Part shown: positions 1 through 7,367 of the stretch, in pieces
Layout: every line of letters starts with the position of its first letter
How positions within the stretch are numbered: position 1 is the first letter of the stretch
Source of the DNA: an uncultured Lachnospiraceae bacterium
Lineage (GTDB): Bacteria; Bacillota; Clostridia; Lachnospirales; Lachnospiraceae
Assembly (NCBI GenBank): GCA_902797785.1
Contig: CADBUD010000013.1
Location: 1-10,135, forward strand
DNA: 10,135 bases
Direction of reading: 5' to 3'
Made by a program: the position numbers and the translations under genes
Notes under the pieces: model-generated
What the model saw: only the letters and a program-made list of their open reading frames with translations
Databases searched by the model: none
Told to the model about the DNA's origin: nothing

Positions 1-51
1 ATGACCGATAGGGCATATTTCCACTCTGTGCGCCTTTGGCGTGTGCATTTT

Positions 52-90
52 GTTGCTATGAACAGCGGAGCTGTGAATAGTAACTTTTTC
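52..90 (+). terminator. Hairpin with T-run; outer arm matches the element terminal repeat
   Basis: The arm at 52-65 pairs with 71-84: eight outer pairs (one a G-U wobble), a 2x2 internal mismatch, then five pairs (ACAGC/GCTGT) around a GGA loop. TTTTTC follows at 85-90, so it could end a transcript coming from the left of the window. The right arm CTGTGAATAGTAAC (71-84) is the exact reverse complement of the left end of the elements at 8290 and 10033. It may therefore be the end of a related element, or a short palindromic relative. The mismatches in the stem make termination less certain than at 9977-10032. Confidence 0.45.
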
Positions 91-119
91 TGGAAAAATT
101 CTGATGTTTAAGCTATAAT
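91..119 (+). promoter_or_regulatory. Promoter of the kinase operon (-35 TGGAAA, -10 TATAAT)
   Basis: A perfect TATAAT lies at 114-119. TGGAAA at 91-96 matches the TTGACA consensus at four of six bases, with a 17-base spacer. Transcription would start near 126, giving a leader of about 47 bases before the ATG at 173. It sits directly after the hairpin and T-run at 52-90, as expected at the start of a new transcription unit. This is the only good sigma-A type promoter I see ahead of the two kinase genes. Confidence 0.65.
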
Positions 120-158
120 AAGAAAAATGTTCGTATATGATACGAAGTATCCGGCGTT

Positions 159-163
159 GGAGG
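159..163 (+). promoter_or_regulatory. Ribosome binding site that fixes the first kinase start
   Basis: GGAGG at 159-163 lies nine bases before the ATG at 173. An upstream in-frame ATG at 137 has no comparable site and would add twelve residues (rich in Arg, Ile and Trp) in front of an otherwise typical Lys-rich, then hydrophobic N-terminus. The start at 173 is therefore preferred. Confidence 0.75.
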
Positions 164-172
164 CGGATCATT

Positions 173-3100
173 ATGAAAAAAAAGAAAAAATTAAGTATTG
201 TCATCATAGTGGCTTCCTTGCTTTTGGCCGTTACCCTGATGGATACCTGGATTTTGTACAAGCAGACCTATACCCAGACCAGACAGGCAGGGGTATATCA
301 GTTGGAATCTGTCAGTGGAAAGCTTGAAGGTGCCATCAGCGATGCAGAAGCTTTGACGATGGAGTTGGCGATTCAGGCGAGGGAATACCTTTCCAATCAG
401 AAAGAACTAGAGAAGTACATTTACAGGAAAAAAGAAGAGATTGTTGCAGGGGACACCGGAGCGTTCAACTTTTATATTGCCGGTTCCTCTTTTTGCATTA
501 TTCCGGATTTTGAGATTCCATCTGATTTTAATGCGACAGAGCGGGTATGGTATACCGGTGCGGTAAAGAACAGGGGAAAGACCTATGTTTCCTCCCCCTA
601 TCAGGATGCTATGTCCGGAAAAATCTGTTATACGGTATCTGTAATGCTCGGGGATCAGGATGCGGTTCTTGGTATGGATTATACCCTGGAGGGAATCCAG
701 AATTATATCACACAGATGGGAGATAATGCAGTCAATGCCGTGATTGTTACAGATGAAGGGGTTATTGCGGGGTGCTCAGATCAAACGATGGTTGGAAAGC
801 GGCTGGTGAATGCTATGCCGGATTATGCCGGAATCTATGCGAGTATCAGGCATCAGGACGGGATGACTACCGGAAGGGTCAGAGATGGATTTTTTTATGA
901 GAACCTGTTTACTGCCAAGTCTGGAAATGGATGGTATCTGATCGTGGGAATCAGTGATTGGGAGCTTTATAAGGATTCTTATATCCAGTTTACGATTACG
1001 ATTCTGCTTTCCCTTGCACTGTTTGCCGTTATTATCCTCTTGTATCTTTCGGCAATCAAAAGCCGGGAAAAGGCAGAAGAAGCCCTGGCTTCCAGAGAGA
1101 AGTTTCTTTCCCGGATTACAGGAGAGTTTTCAGAACCGTTAAATATGATTTTGACGCATTCTGATCGGGAAAGAACAGAAAGCATAGAAGAGGTTCATGA
1201 GGAGATGGCGTCGATTCACTCCGCTGCGGAGAGGCTTTCGGAGATGATGGGGCAGATTATGTCATATAATCGTTTGACGGTTTCCCTTGATAAAAAAGAA
1301 GAAAAGAGAGATAGAAATAAGGCGATGGACAGGAACAAGCGGTTTCGGGGAATCATTCTCGCAATTTTGATGTTTGTCATGTGCCTGAGCCTTTATACCA
1401 ATCTTTCTTCCGCTTATCGATGGGGAAATATGCAGATGGAGAACGAAGCCAAAACCTATGAGTATCAGCTGTCGGAGTGGATTGATACACAAAAAAGCAT
1501 TTTGGATATGTTCGTGAGCATTATTTCTACGAATCCGCAAATGCTTTCCGATTATGAAGGGACGATAGAGTATCTGCACCAGATTACGGAGCAGTATCCG
1601 GAGATTTCTGTGACTTATATGACGAATCCAAAGCTTGCGCACACGGTGTATATGAGCAATGGATGGCAGCCGGATGATGGCTGGCGGGTAGAAGAGAGAC
1701 AATGGTACATAGATACTTTGGCATCAGAACGTGGCTGGAGTGTTTCAGCCCCATATTTTGATGAGCAGACCGGCGGCTACTGCTTGACGATATCGGAGCG
1801 GGTCTATGACGCAGCGTCGGGAGAGTTTTTAGGAATCTTTGGGATTGACTTCTTTATGGATAAGCTGGTAGACATTTTAGGGGACAGTTATACAGAAGAA
1901 GGCTATGCGTTTTTGGTGGATCCGGAGGGCGAAATCATCAACCATCCTTACGGTGCTTATCAGATGGCGCAGGATGCTTCTACTAATGTACAGACTCTTC
2001 CCTATGGGGAAATCAGGGTGGATGGAAAGACGACGCATCTGTTTTCTGATTATGATGGCAGTTTGAAAATGAGTTCAGCAATTCGAAATGTCGATTCCAA
2101 TTTTGCTGTTTATGTGGTAGCGAATGCGTGGAAAATCTACGGAAATGTGCTGGTCTATGCATTTCTATGTATTATCGCCTTTCTGTTCTGCGCGATTTTG
2201 ATCTACCGTCTACTGACGGACTTTATCCGCTGGCAGGAAATGACCAATGAGCAGCTGTCGCAGGCAGCAGATGCAGCGATTGCTGCCGGAAAAGCAAAAA
2301 GCTCTTTTCTGGCACAGATGTCCCACGAGATTCGGACTCCGATCAATGCGGTTCTGGGAATGAACGAAATGATTTTGAGAGAAACGGACAGTGCGGATAT
2401 CAAAGGATATGCGCAGAACATCCAATCGGCCGGGAGGACCCTTCTGTCCCTGATCAACAGTATTTTGGATTTTTCCAAGATTGAGGATGGAAAGATGGAG
2501 CTGGTTCCGGTAAAGTATGATGTTTCCTTGCTGATTCATGATCTGGTCAATTCCATCTCGGAGCGTGCCAAAGCAAAAGGTCTGGAATTTGAGGCATTGG
2601 TGGATCGGAGGCTTCCCAGCGTGCTCTATGGTGATGATGTGAGAATCCGTCAGGTCATCATGAATCTTTTGACCAATGCCGTGAAATATACGGAGCAGGG
2701 AAAAGTGACATTAGAGGTTGCTGGAAAGGAAAGGCAGGAGGGGATATTGTCACTTTTTATTTCCGTAAGAGACACGGGAATTGGAATCCGGGAGGAGGAC
2801 AAAGATAAATTGTTTGAATCCTTTGCCAGATTGGATGAAACGAGAAATCGGAATATTGAAGGGACAGGGCTTGGAATGTCCATTGTGACCCGACTTCTTT
2901 CGATGATGGGGAGTACCCTTCATGTGGAGAGTGTTTATGAAAAAGGATCGGAATTTTTCTTTGAACTGAAGCAGGAAATCATAGAGGATGAGCCAATCGG
3001 CGATTTTGTGGAGAACCTAAAAAAAAGAAGCGATAAAAAAGAAGAAAGATTCCTGTATGCGAAAGGCGCAGATCTCCTTGTTGTGGATGATAACGAGATG

Positions 3101-4081
3101 AACCGCAAGGTGGTGCGGAACCTGCTCAAACGGAATGGCATCGTACCGGACGAGGCAGAATCCGGAGAAACGTGTATCCAAAGGATGGAACAGAAAAACT
3201 ACGATATTGTATTCCTAGACCATATGATGCCGCGGATGGACGGAATGGAAACGCTGAAAAAAATAAAGGAGAACAATTTGGTTTCTCCGGGCTGTGTGAT
3301 CATAGCGTTGACGGCAAATGCAGTTTCCGGTGCCAAGGAACGGTATCTGGATGCTGGATTTGATGATTATCTCTCAAAGCCGATTGAAGTCATACAGTTG
3401 GAAAAGAAGCTGGCCTCCTGGCTTCCGGAACAGAAGGTGGAGTGGAGAAGCTTTGAAGAGAAGGAAGCGGAACCTAAGAACATTTTGTCAGAGAAAGCTG
3501 CGCTGGAGAAAGATTCGGCGGAGCAGAAAACGGGAAAGATTCTGGAATTTGCGCCGGAAGAAGAAAAGGAAGACATTCTGGAATTTGCGCCGGAAGAAGA
3601 AACGGCAGACATTCTGGAATTTGAACCGGAAGAAGAAACCAACGGGATTTCTGAATCTGTGCCAGTAGAAGAAAGTATCGACGGGGAATCCCAAATCAAG
3701 AGGGAAGGATATATAGAAAAGCTGAGAGCCGTCGGTATCGATACAGATGCGGCACTTCGGTTTTGTGGAGGAGATGCTGACTTTTATCAGGAATTATTAT
3801 CCGATTATGTGGACAAATACCGGGACACTCAAAAAGAGCTGGAGGAATGCTGGGAACGCAAAGAGTATAAGGGATTCGAAATAAGGATTCATGCCCTAAA
3901 GAGTGCTTCCGGAACCATCGGTGCCAAGGAACTGTCAAAGAAAGCATTGGAGCTTGAGAAGGCTGCCGAACAACAGGAAGAGAATCTGATTCAGGAAGCC
4001 ATGCCTCAGTTTATGATACGTTATGTGGAGCTTTGTCAAGCCATTAAGGCAGCACTCGGGACAGGAAGGGGAGAAAAATAA
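173..4081 (+). CDS. Hybrid sensor histidine kinase, double Cache, HisKA-HATPase-REC-HPt
   Basis: Membrane phosphorelay kinase of 1302 residues. Visible order: TM1 (about 7-27); Cache-like extracellular domain (about 35-268, with a Trp-Tyr motif at 126-127); TM2 (about 272-295); degenerate HisKA (about 305-365) with Gly317 where the phospho-His should be and no ATPase domain after it; basic linker; TM3 (about 393-412); second Cache-like domain (Trp-Tyr at 511-512); TM4 (about 658-682); intact HisKA with His718; HATPase with N-box Asn835, G1 DTGIG from 867 and G2 GTGLG from 897; REC with Asp972/Asp973, phospho-acceptor Asp1016, Thr1047 and Lys1069; four 12-residue acidic repeats; HPt with His1240. 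Phosphate would pass His718 to Asp1016 to His1240 and then to an unknown regulator. I see no HAMP domain. The half in front of TM3 looks like a fused, decayed kinase. It overlaps the next kinase by one base. The ligand is unknown; Cache domains usually bind small extracellular molecules. Kinase assignment is firm, Cache assignment is by pattern. Confidence 0.93.
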   Translation: MKKKKKLSIVIIVASLLLAVTLMDTWILYKQTYTQTRQAGVYQLESVSGKLEGAISDAEALTMELAIQAREYLSNQKELEKYIYRKKEEIVAGDTGAFNFYIAGSSFCIIPDFEIPSDFNATERVWYTGAVKNRGKTYVSSPYQDAMSGKICYTVSVMLGDQDAVLGMDYTLEGIQNYITQMGDNAVNAVIVTDEGVIAGCSDQTMVGKRLVNAMPDYAGIYASIRHQDGMTTGRVRDGFFYENLFTAKSGNGWYLIVGISDWELYKDSYIQFTITILLSLALFAVIILLYLSAIKSREKAEEALASREKFLSRITGEFSEPLNMILTHSDRERTESIEEVHEEMASIHSAAERLSEMMGQIMSYNRLTVSLDKKEEKRDRNKAMDRNKRFRGIILAILMFVMCLSLYTNLSSAYRWGNMQMENEAKTYEYQLSEWIDTQKSILDMFVSIISTNPQMLSDYEGTIEYLHQITEQYPEISVTYMTNPKLAHTVYMSNGWQPDDGWRVEERQWYIDTLASERGWSVSAPYFDEQTGGYCLTISERVYDAASGEFLGIFGIDFFMDKLVDILGDSYTEEGYAFLVDPEGEIINHPYGAYQMAQDASTNVQTLPYGEIRVDGKTTHLFSDYDGSLKMSSAIRNVDSNFAVYVVANAWKIYGNVLVYAFLCIIAFLFCAILIYRLLTDFIRWQEMTNEQLSQAADAAIAAGKAKSSFLAQMSHEIRTPINAVLGMNEMILRETDSADIKGYAQNIQSAGRTLLSLINSILDFSKIEDGKMELVPVKYDVSLLIHDLVNSISERAKAKGLEFEALVDRRLPSVLYGDDVRIRQVIMNLLTNAVKYTEQGKVTLEVAGKERQEGILSLFISVRDTGIGIREEDKDKLFESFARLDETRNRNIEGTGLGMSIVTRLLSMMGSTLHVESVYEKGSEFFFELKQEIIEDEPIGDFVENLKKRSDKKEERFLYAKGADLLVVDDNEMNRKVVRNLLKRNGIVPDEAESGETCIQRMEQKNYDIVFLDHMMPRMDGMETLKKIKENNLVSPGCVIIALTANAVSGAKERYLDAGFDDYLSKPIEVIQLEKKLASWLPEQKVEWRSFEEKEAEPKNILSEKAALEKDSAEQKTGKILEFAPEEEKEDILEFAPEEETADILEFEPEEETNGISESVPVEESIDGESQIKREGYIEKLRAVGIDTDAALRFCGGDADFYQELLSDYVDKYRDTQKELEECWERKEYKGFEIRIHALKSASGTIGAKELSKKALELEKAAEQQEENLIQEAMPQFMIRYVELCQAIKAALGTGRGEK
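3539..3682 (+). repeat. Four 36-base tandem repeats coding an acidic linker
   Basis: The stretch encodes four 12-residue units of the form ILEFAPEEEKED, becoming more divergent toward the last unit (ISESVPVEESID). It lies between the REC and HPt domains of the first kinase. The in-frame 36-base period keeps the reading frame whatever the copy number. The units are acidic with a single Pro, so probably an extended flexible tether for the HPt domain. Confidence 0.85.
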
Positions 4082-6930
4082 TGTGGATAATAAATTGTAT
4101 GCTGATGGTTTTTGGTACGGTGGCGGCAATCTGTGGGTTAAGCTTTTATATGAAAGAGAAAGATGCTTCCGGAAATATCAGGATATATATTTTTATGATG
4201 GGAATTACTTCAGCCGTGTGGTGTTATTTTTTCGGAATGATTGGGTTCTGTGAAGATTTTGTGGTCTGTGGGATCATGCGAAAGTTCGGGGATTTTGGAG
4301 TGGTTTCTTTCCTGGTCAGCGAAATATTTATGGTATTGGATATTTCAAATGCCAGCAGGCCGACGGTATCTTTTCTGAAAATTTTTTCCATTATCATGGG
4401 GATTACAGATTATTATTTTTTTTCACAGGATAATGTTGATATATTTGTACGCAGAAATGGGTGGACGACATGGATTTCTAATCCGGAGGGAGAGTTTGCC
4501 AGATTAATTCATTTAGGATTTGTTATATTCTCGTTCGCTGTCCTTTTTTCTTTTGCGTGCATATGGTTGAAAAATAATAAAATAAAACGGCTCAATAGTT
4601 TCCTTTATACGGCATTTGTTGCAAATTTCAGCCTGCTTTTCTTTTCGGGTCCGGACACATATCTGCCTGCTATAGGGAAAAATGCGATTGCTACTTCAGG
4701 AATTGGAGCGGCAGTCTGTGCGATTGTTATGTGGTATGGAGCGGCACAATTAAATTCCTTTGATATACATACCGGGAATATCAGGGACAGATTATTTGAG
4801 TTTATTGAAGCCGGAGTCATTGTACTGGATACGAATCATACGATAGCCTTAATGAATCGATATTCCAGACAGCTTGCGGAATCAAGAAACTGCAACGGAA
4901 GCAGGCTGGAGGATTTTTTTGATATTACGCCGAAAGAGGCACAGGAGATGATTGAGGCATCAGTAGATGAAATATATTTGTCCAGACTTTGGAATAAAGA
5001 AGGCTCAAGAGCTTATTCCGTACGCCTGAATGCTGTTAAAGATAAATATCATGAGGTTTTTTGCTTTATGTGTGTGTTTGTAGACGTGACTGAAGAGGTG
5101 GAGGCTGTAGCAAAATTTGAGGTCGCGAGCCGGGCAAAAAGCAGATTCCTTGCCCAGATGTCCCATGAAATCCGGACGCCGATCAATGCTGTTTTGGGAA
5201 TGAATGAGATGATCCTTAGGGAATCTGAGAATCCGGATATCCTGGAATATGCCTGGAATATTGATTCGGCAGGGAAGACCCTTTTGACCCTGATCAACAG
5301 CATCCTGGATTTTTCAAAGATTGAAGATGGAAAGATGGACATCGTTCCAGTACGGTATGACACGGCGTCCTTCATCAACGATCTTTGTCAATCCGTCTTG
5401 CAGAAAGCAGATGCCAAGGGACTGGCATTTATCCTGGATGTGGACGAGGCCCTGCCATGTACATTGATTGGGGATGATGTCAGGGTCTCTCAGGTCATCA
5501 TGAATCTTTTGTCGAATGCGGTCAAATATACCGAGAAAGGGAGTGTCACCCTTGTTATTCGGGAGAAGGAAAGAACCAAAGACCGGATCTGTCTCCATGT
5601 ATGCATAAAGGATACGGGAATTGGAATCAAAGAAGAAGATCTGGAAAAGCTCTTTGAATCCTTTGAACGCCTGGATGAGGTCAGAAATCACAATATCGAG
5701 GGGACCGGACTGGGAATTTCCATAGTCAAGAGCCTTCTGGATATGATGGGAAGCTCGCTGAAAGTAAAAAGTACCTACGGGGAAGGCTCAGAGTTTTCCT
5801 TTGACATTGAGCAGGAGATATTTGATGATGCCCCAATCGGAGATTATGAAAAGCGGCTTCGAGAGAGCAGTGGGCATCGGAGCACAGAGGATCTGATTTT
5901 CGCGCCGGATGCGAGGATTCTCGTTGTGGATGATAATGATATGAATTTAAAGGTGGCAAGGAATCTTTTAAAGCTCTGTGGAATATGTCCGGAGGAAGCA
6001 GGCTCAGGAAAAGAGGCTATTGATCGGATGCGGAAGGGAACCTATGATATTCTGTTTCTGGATCATATGATGCCGGAACTGGACGGAATAGAGACATTGA
6101 AGGTTTTAAAGAAAGAAAATCTGATTCCGGAGACGACGGCAGTGATCGCCCTGACGGCAAATGCGGTAGTCGGCGCACGGGAAAATTATCTAAAGACGGG
6201 ATTTCATGACTATCTTTCCAAACCGATTGAGTTGAGGGATTTGGTGGAAAAGCTGAAAATGTATCTGCCGGAACGCGCATATGGACAAGCGGTTGGAAAG
6301 AAAACGATGGAGTTTGCGCCGGAGACGGAAGGGGAAGTGATGGAGCTCGTGCCGGAGCCGGAAGGAGAAATGATGGAGTTTGCGCCGGAGCCGGAAGGGG
6401 AAGTGATGGAGTTTGCGCCAGAGCCGGAAGGGGAAGTGATGGAGTTTGCGCCGGAGCCGGAAGGGGAAGTGATGGAGTTTGCGCCGGAGCCGGAAGAGGA
6501 AGTGATGGGGTTTGCCCCGGGGTATGGAAAGGAAGTTTTGCAGATTCCGGAAAAACAGAAGAAAGGGTATGATATTGAACGCTTGAAAGCCGGAGGAATT
6601 AATGTGACAGCCGGATTAAATTATTGTGCGGATGATAAAGAGCTGTATTTTGAATTGCTTAGCGATTTTGTTTCTACCGTTCAGGAGAAACTGGAAGAAC
6701 TTTATGATGCTTTGGAGCAGGAAGACTGTCACGGATATGAAATCCGGGTGCATGCACTCAAGAGCAATGCAAAAATGATGGGGCTAGTTTCCATTAGTAA
6801 AAAAGCAAAAAGGCTTGAGGATGCAGCAGGGAAAAAGGAACTGGAATATGTAAGAGAGCAACATGTCTGGCTGGCAAGATTAGTAAATCAGGCGGTAGAC
6901 CAGATTCAGGGTGCCTACATCCGGGAATGA
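4081..6930 (+). CDS. Hybrid sensor histidine kinase, 7TM-PAS-HisKA-HATPase-REC-HPt
   Basis: 949-residue membrane kinase, paralogous to the gene before it over the whole catalytic half. Seven hydrophobic segments fill about residues 1-225 (roughly 2-23, 33-54, 70-90, 99-115, 145-165, 172-191, 203-224), resembling the 7TM sensor found at the N-terminus of some histidine kinases. A PAS-like region follows (about 240-345). Then HisKA with His362, HATPase with Asn479, DTGIG from 511 and GTGLG from 541, REC with Asp617/Asp618, phospho-acceptor Asp661, Thr692 and Lys714, seven 11-residue acidic repeats, and HPt with His891. All catalytic residues are present. There is no output domain, so phosphate probably leaves through His891 to a separate regulator. 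The ATG overlaps the previous stop (TAATG), with AGGAAGGGGAG at 4063-4073 as ribosome site, so the two are almost certainly co-expressed and possibly translationally coupled. The signal is unknown. Confidence 0.93.
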   Translation: MWIINCMLMVFGTVAAICGLSFYMKEKDASGNIRIYIFMMGITSAVWCYFFGMIGFCEDFVVCGIMRKFGDFGVVSFLVSEIFMVLDISNASRPTVSFLKIFSIIMGITDYYFFSQDNVDIFVRRNGWTTWISNPEGEFARLIHLGFVIFSFAVLFSFACIWLKNNKIKRLNSFLYTAFVANFSLLFFSGPDTYLPAIGKNAIATSGIGAAVCAIVMWYGAAQLNSFDIHTGNIRDRLFEFIEAGVIVLDTNHTIALMNRYSRQLAESRNCNGSRLEDFFDITPKEAQEMIEASVDEIYLSRLWNKEGSRAYSVRLNAVKDKYHEVFCFMCVFVDVTEEVEAVAKFEVASRAKSRFLAQMSHEIRTPINAVLGMNEMILRESENPDILEYAWNIDSAGKTLLTLINSILDFSKIEDGKMDIVPVRYDTASFINDLCQSVLQKADAKGLAFILDVDEALPCTLIGDDVRVSQVIMNLLSNAVKYTEKGSVTLVIREKERTKDRICLHVCIKDTGIGIKEEDLEKLFESFERLDEVRNHNIEGTGLGISIVKSLLDMMGSSLKVKSTYGEGSEFSFDIEQEIFDDAPIGDYEKRLRESSGHRSTEDLIFAPDARILVVDDNDMNLKVARNLLKLCGICPEEAGSGKEAIDRMRKGTYDILFLDHMMPELDGIETLKVLKKENLIPETTAVIALTANAVVGARENYLKTGFHDYLSKPIELRDLVEKLKMYLPERAYGQAVGKKTMEFAPETEGEVMELVPEPEGEMMEFAPEPEGEVMEFAPEPEGEVMEFAPEPEGEVMEFAPEPEEEVMGFAPGYGKEVLQIPEKQKKGYDIERLKAGGINVTAGLNYCADDKELYFELLSDFVSTVQEKLEELYDALEQEDCHGYEIRVHALKSNAKMMGLVSISKKAKRLEDAAGKKELEYVREQHVWLARLVNQAVDQIQGAYIRE
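6307..6537 (+). repeat. Seven 33-base tandem repeats coding an acidic linker
   Basis: Seven in-frame 11-residue units of the form MEFAPEPEGEV lie between REC and HPt of the second kinase. Units three to five are identical in protein and almost identical in DNA; the first, second and last are diverged. The central homogeneity suggests recent expansion by slippage or unequal recombination. The core EFAPE is shared with the 12-residue repeats at the same position in the first kinase. Confidence 0.9.
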
Positions 6931-6936
6931 AGTTTA

Positions 6937-7287
6937 TTGTGCCAAACGCGAGGTGCTGAAGGCACCCTTCCTATCACATTTGTGTGCATAGCAAAAGTCA
7001 CAGAAAATCAGAGGCAGCGGTTCCTTGAAAATAGTCAGGAGGAAAGAGAAGAAATCATTCCTTTTTCGGATACGCTGATCGCCATGATTCCGACCTTTCT
7101 TTACGCCATCGTATTGATTGTTCTAAATGCTCTAAATGTGGTTCATGGACCATACCCATTTTTATATGTTCATGAGCAGCCAATCTATAGGAGCGTGATT
7201 TGGGGAATCCTGATTCCGGGGATTGCATGGATTATAGCTCATTTGATTCGGGGCGTAATTTTGAAAAAAAACCAAAGAGCACGATGA
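6937..7287 (+). CDS. Small membrane protein, start uncertain, possibly frameshifted
   Basis: I do not recognise a named family. The open frame from TTG at 6937 would give 116 residues, but there is no convincing ribosome site. The first in-frame ATG (7084) gives only 68 residues and cuts into the first membrane helix region. Residues 1-48 are hydrophilic, with a charged stretch QEEREE. Two hydrophobic segments follow (about 50-67 and 88-108), with tryptophans and a conserved-looking WGILIPGIAWIIAH stretch vaguely like the 2TM domain seen beside some kinases; this resemblance is weak. The C-terminus is basic (KKNQRAR), suggesting a cytoplasmic tail. An ATG at 6927 overlapping the kinase stop (ATGA) opens a 10-codon frame that ends at 6959; a one-base shift would join it to this frame. 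It could be a frameshifted gene, a remnant, or a real gene with an unusual start. Confidence 0.45.
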   Translation: MCQTRGAEGTLPITFVCIAKVTENQRQRFLENSQEEREEIIPFSDTLIAMIPTFLYAIVLIVLNALNVVHGPYPFLYVHEQPIYRSVIWGILIPGIAWIIAHLIRGVILKKNQRAR

Positions 7288-7331
7288 ATTGATGAGAAGA
7301 AAAATGAGAAAAGGGGATTTTTGAGTAAGAG

Positions 7332-7367
7332 AAAAGAAAGGAAAAAAGAAAGGAAAAAAGAAAGAAA
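7332..7367 (+). repeat. Purine-only 12-base tandem repeat at the permease start
   Basis: This 36-base stretch contains only A and G and repeats GAAAGGAAAAAA about two and a half to three times, ending directly at the ATG of the permease gene. It replaces a normal ribosome site: the nearest AGG (7351-7353) is fourteen bases from the ATG, and closer only weak AAAG-type pairing is available. Slippage here would change ribosome-site spacing. Confidence 0.65.

Noticed and set aside
137..172. Earlier in-frame ATG of the first kinase at 137
   Set aside because: No ribosome site, and it would place an atypical arginine-rich stretch before a normal membrane anchor. GGAGG at 159-163 supports 173.
2195..2285. 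HAMP domain between TM4 and HisKA in the first kinase
   Set aside because: The linker is short and lacks the two-helix HAMP pattern; it reads as one continuous helix into the HisKA domain.
3367..3699. Minus-strand open frames with repeated Ser-rich or Phe-rich units
   Set aside because: They are antisense reflections of the 36-base repeats in the first kinase; no ribosome site or promoter, and the plus-strand protein is clearly real.
3539..6537. Tandem repeats as a CRISPR array
   Set aside because: The units are contiguous, in frame and coding, without unique spacers.
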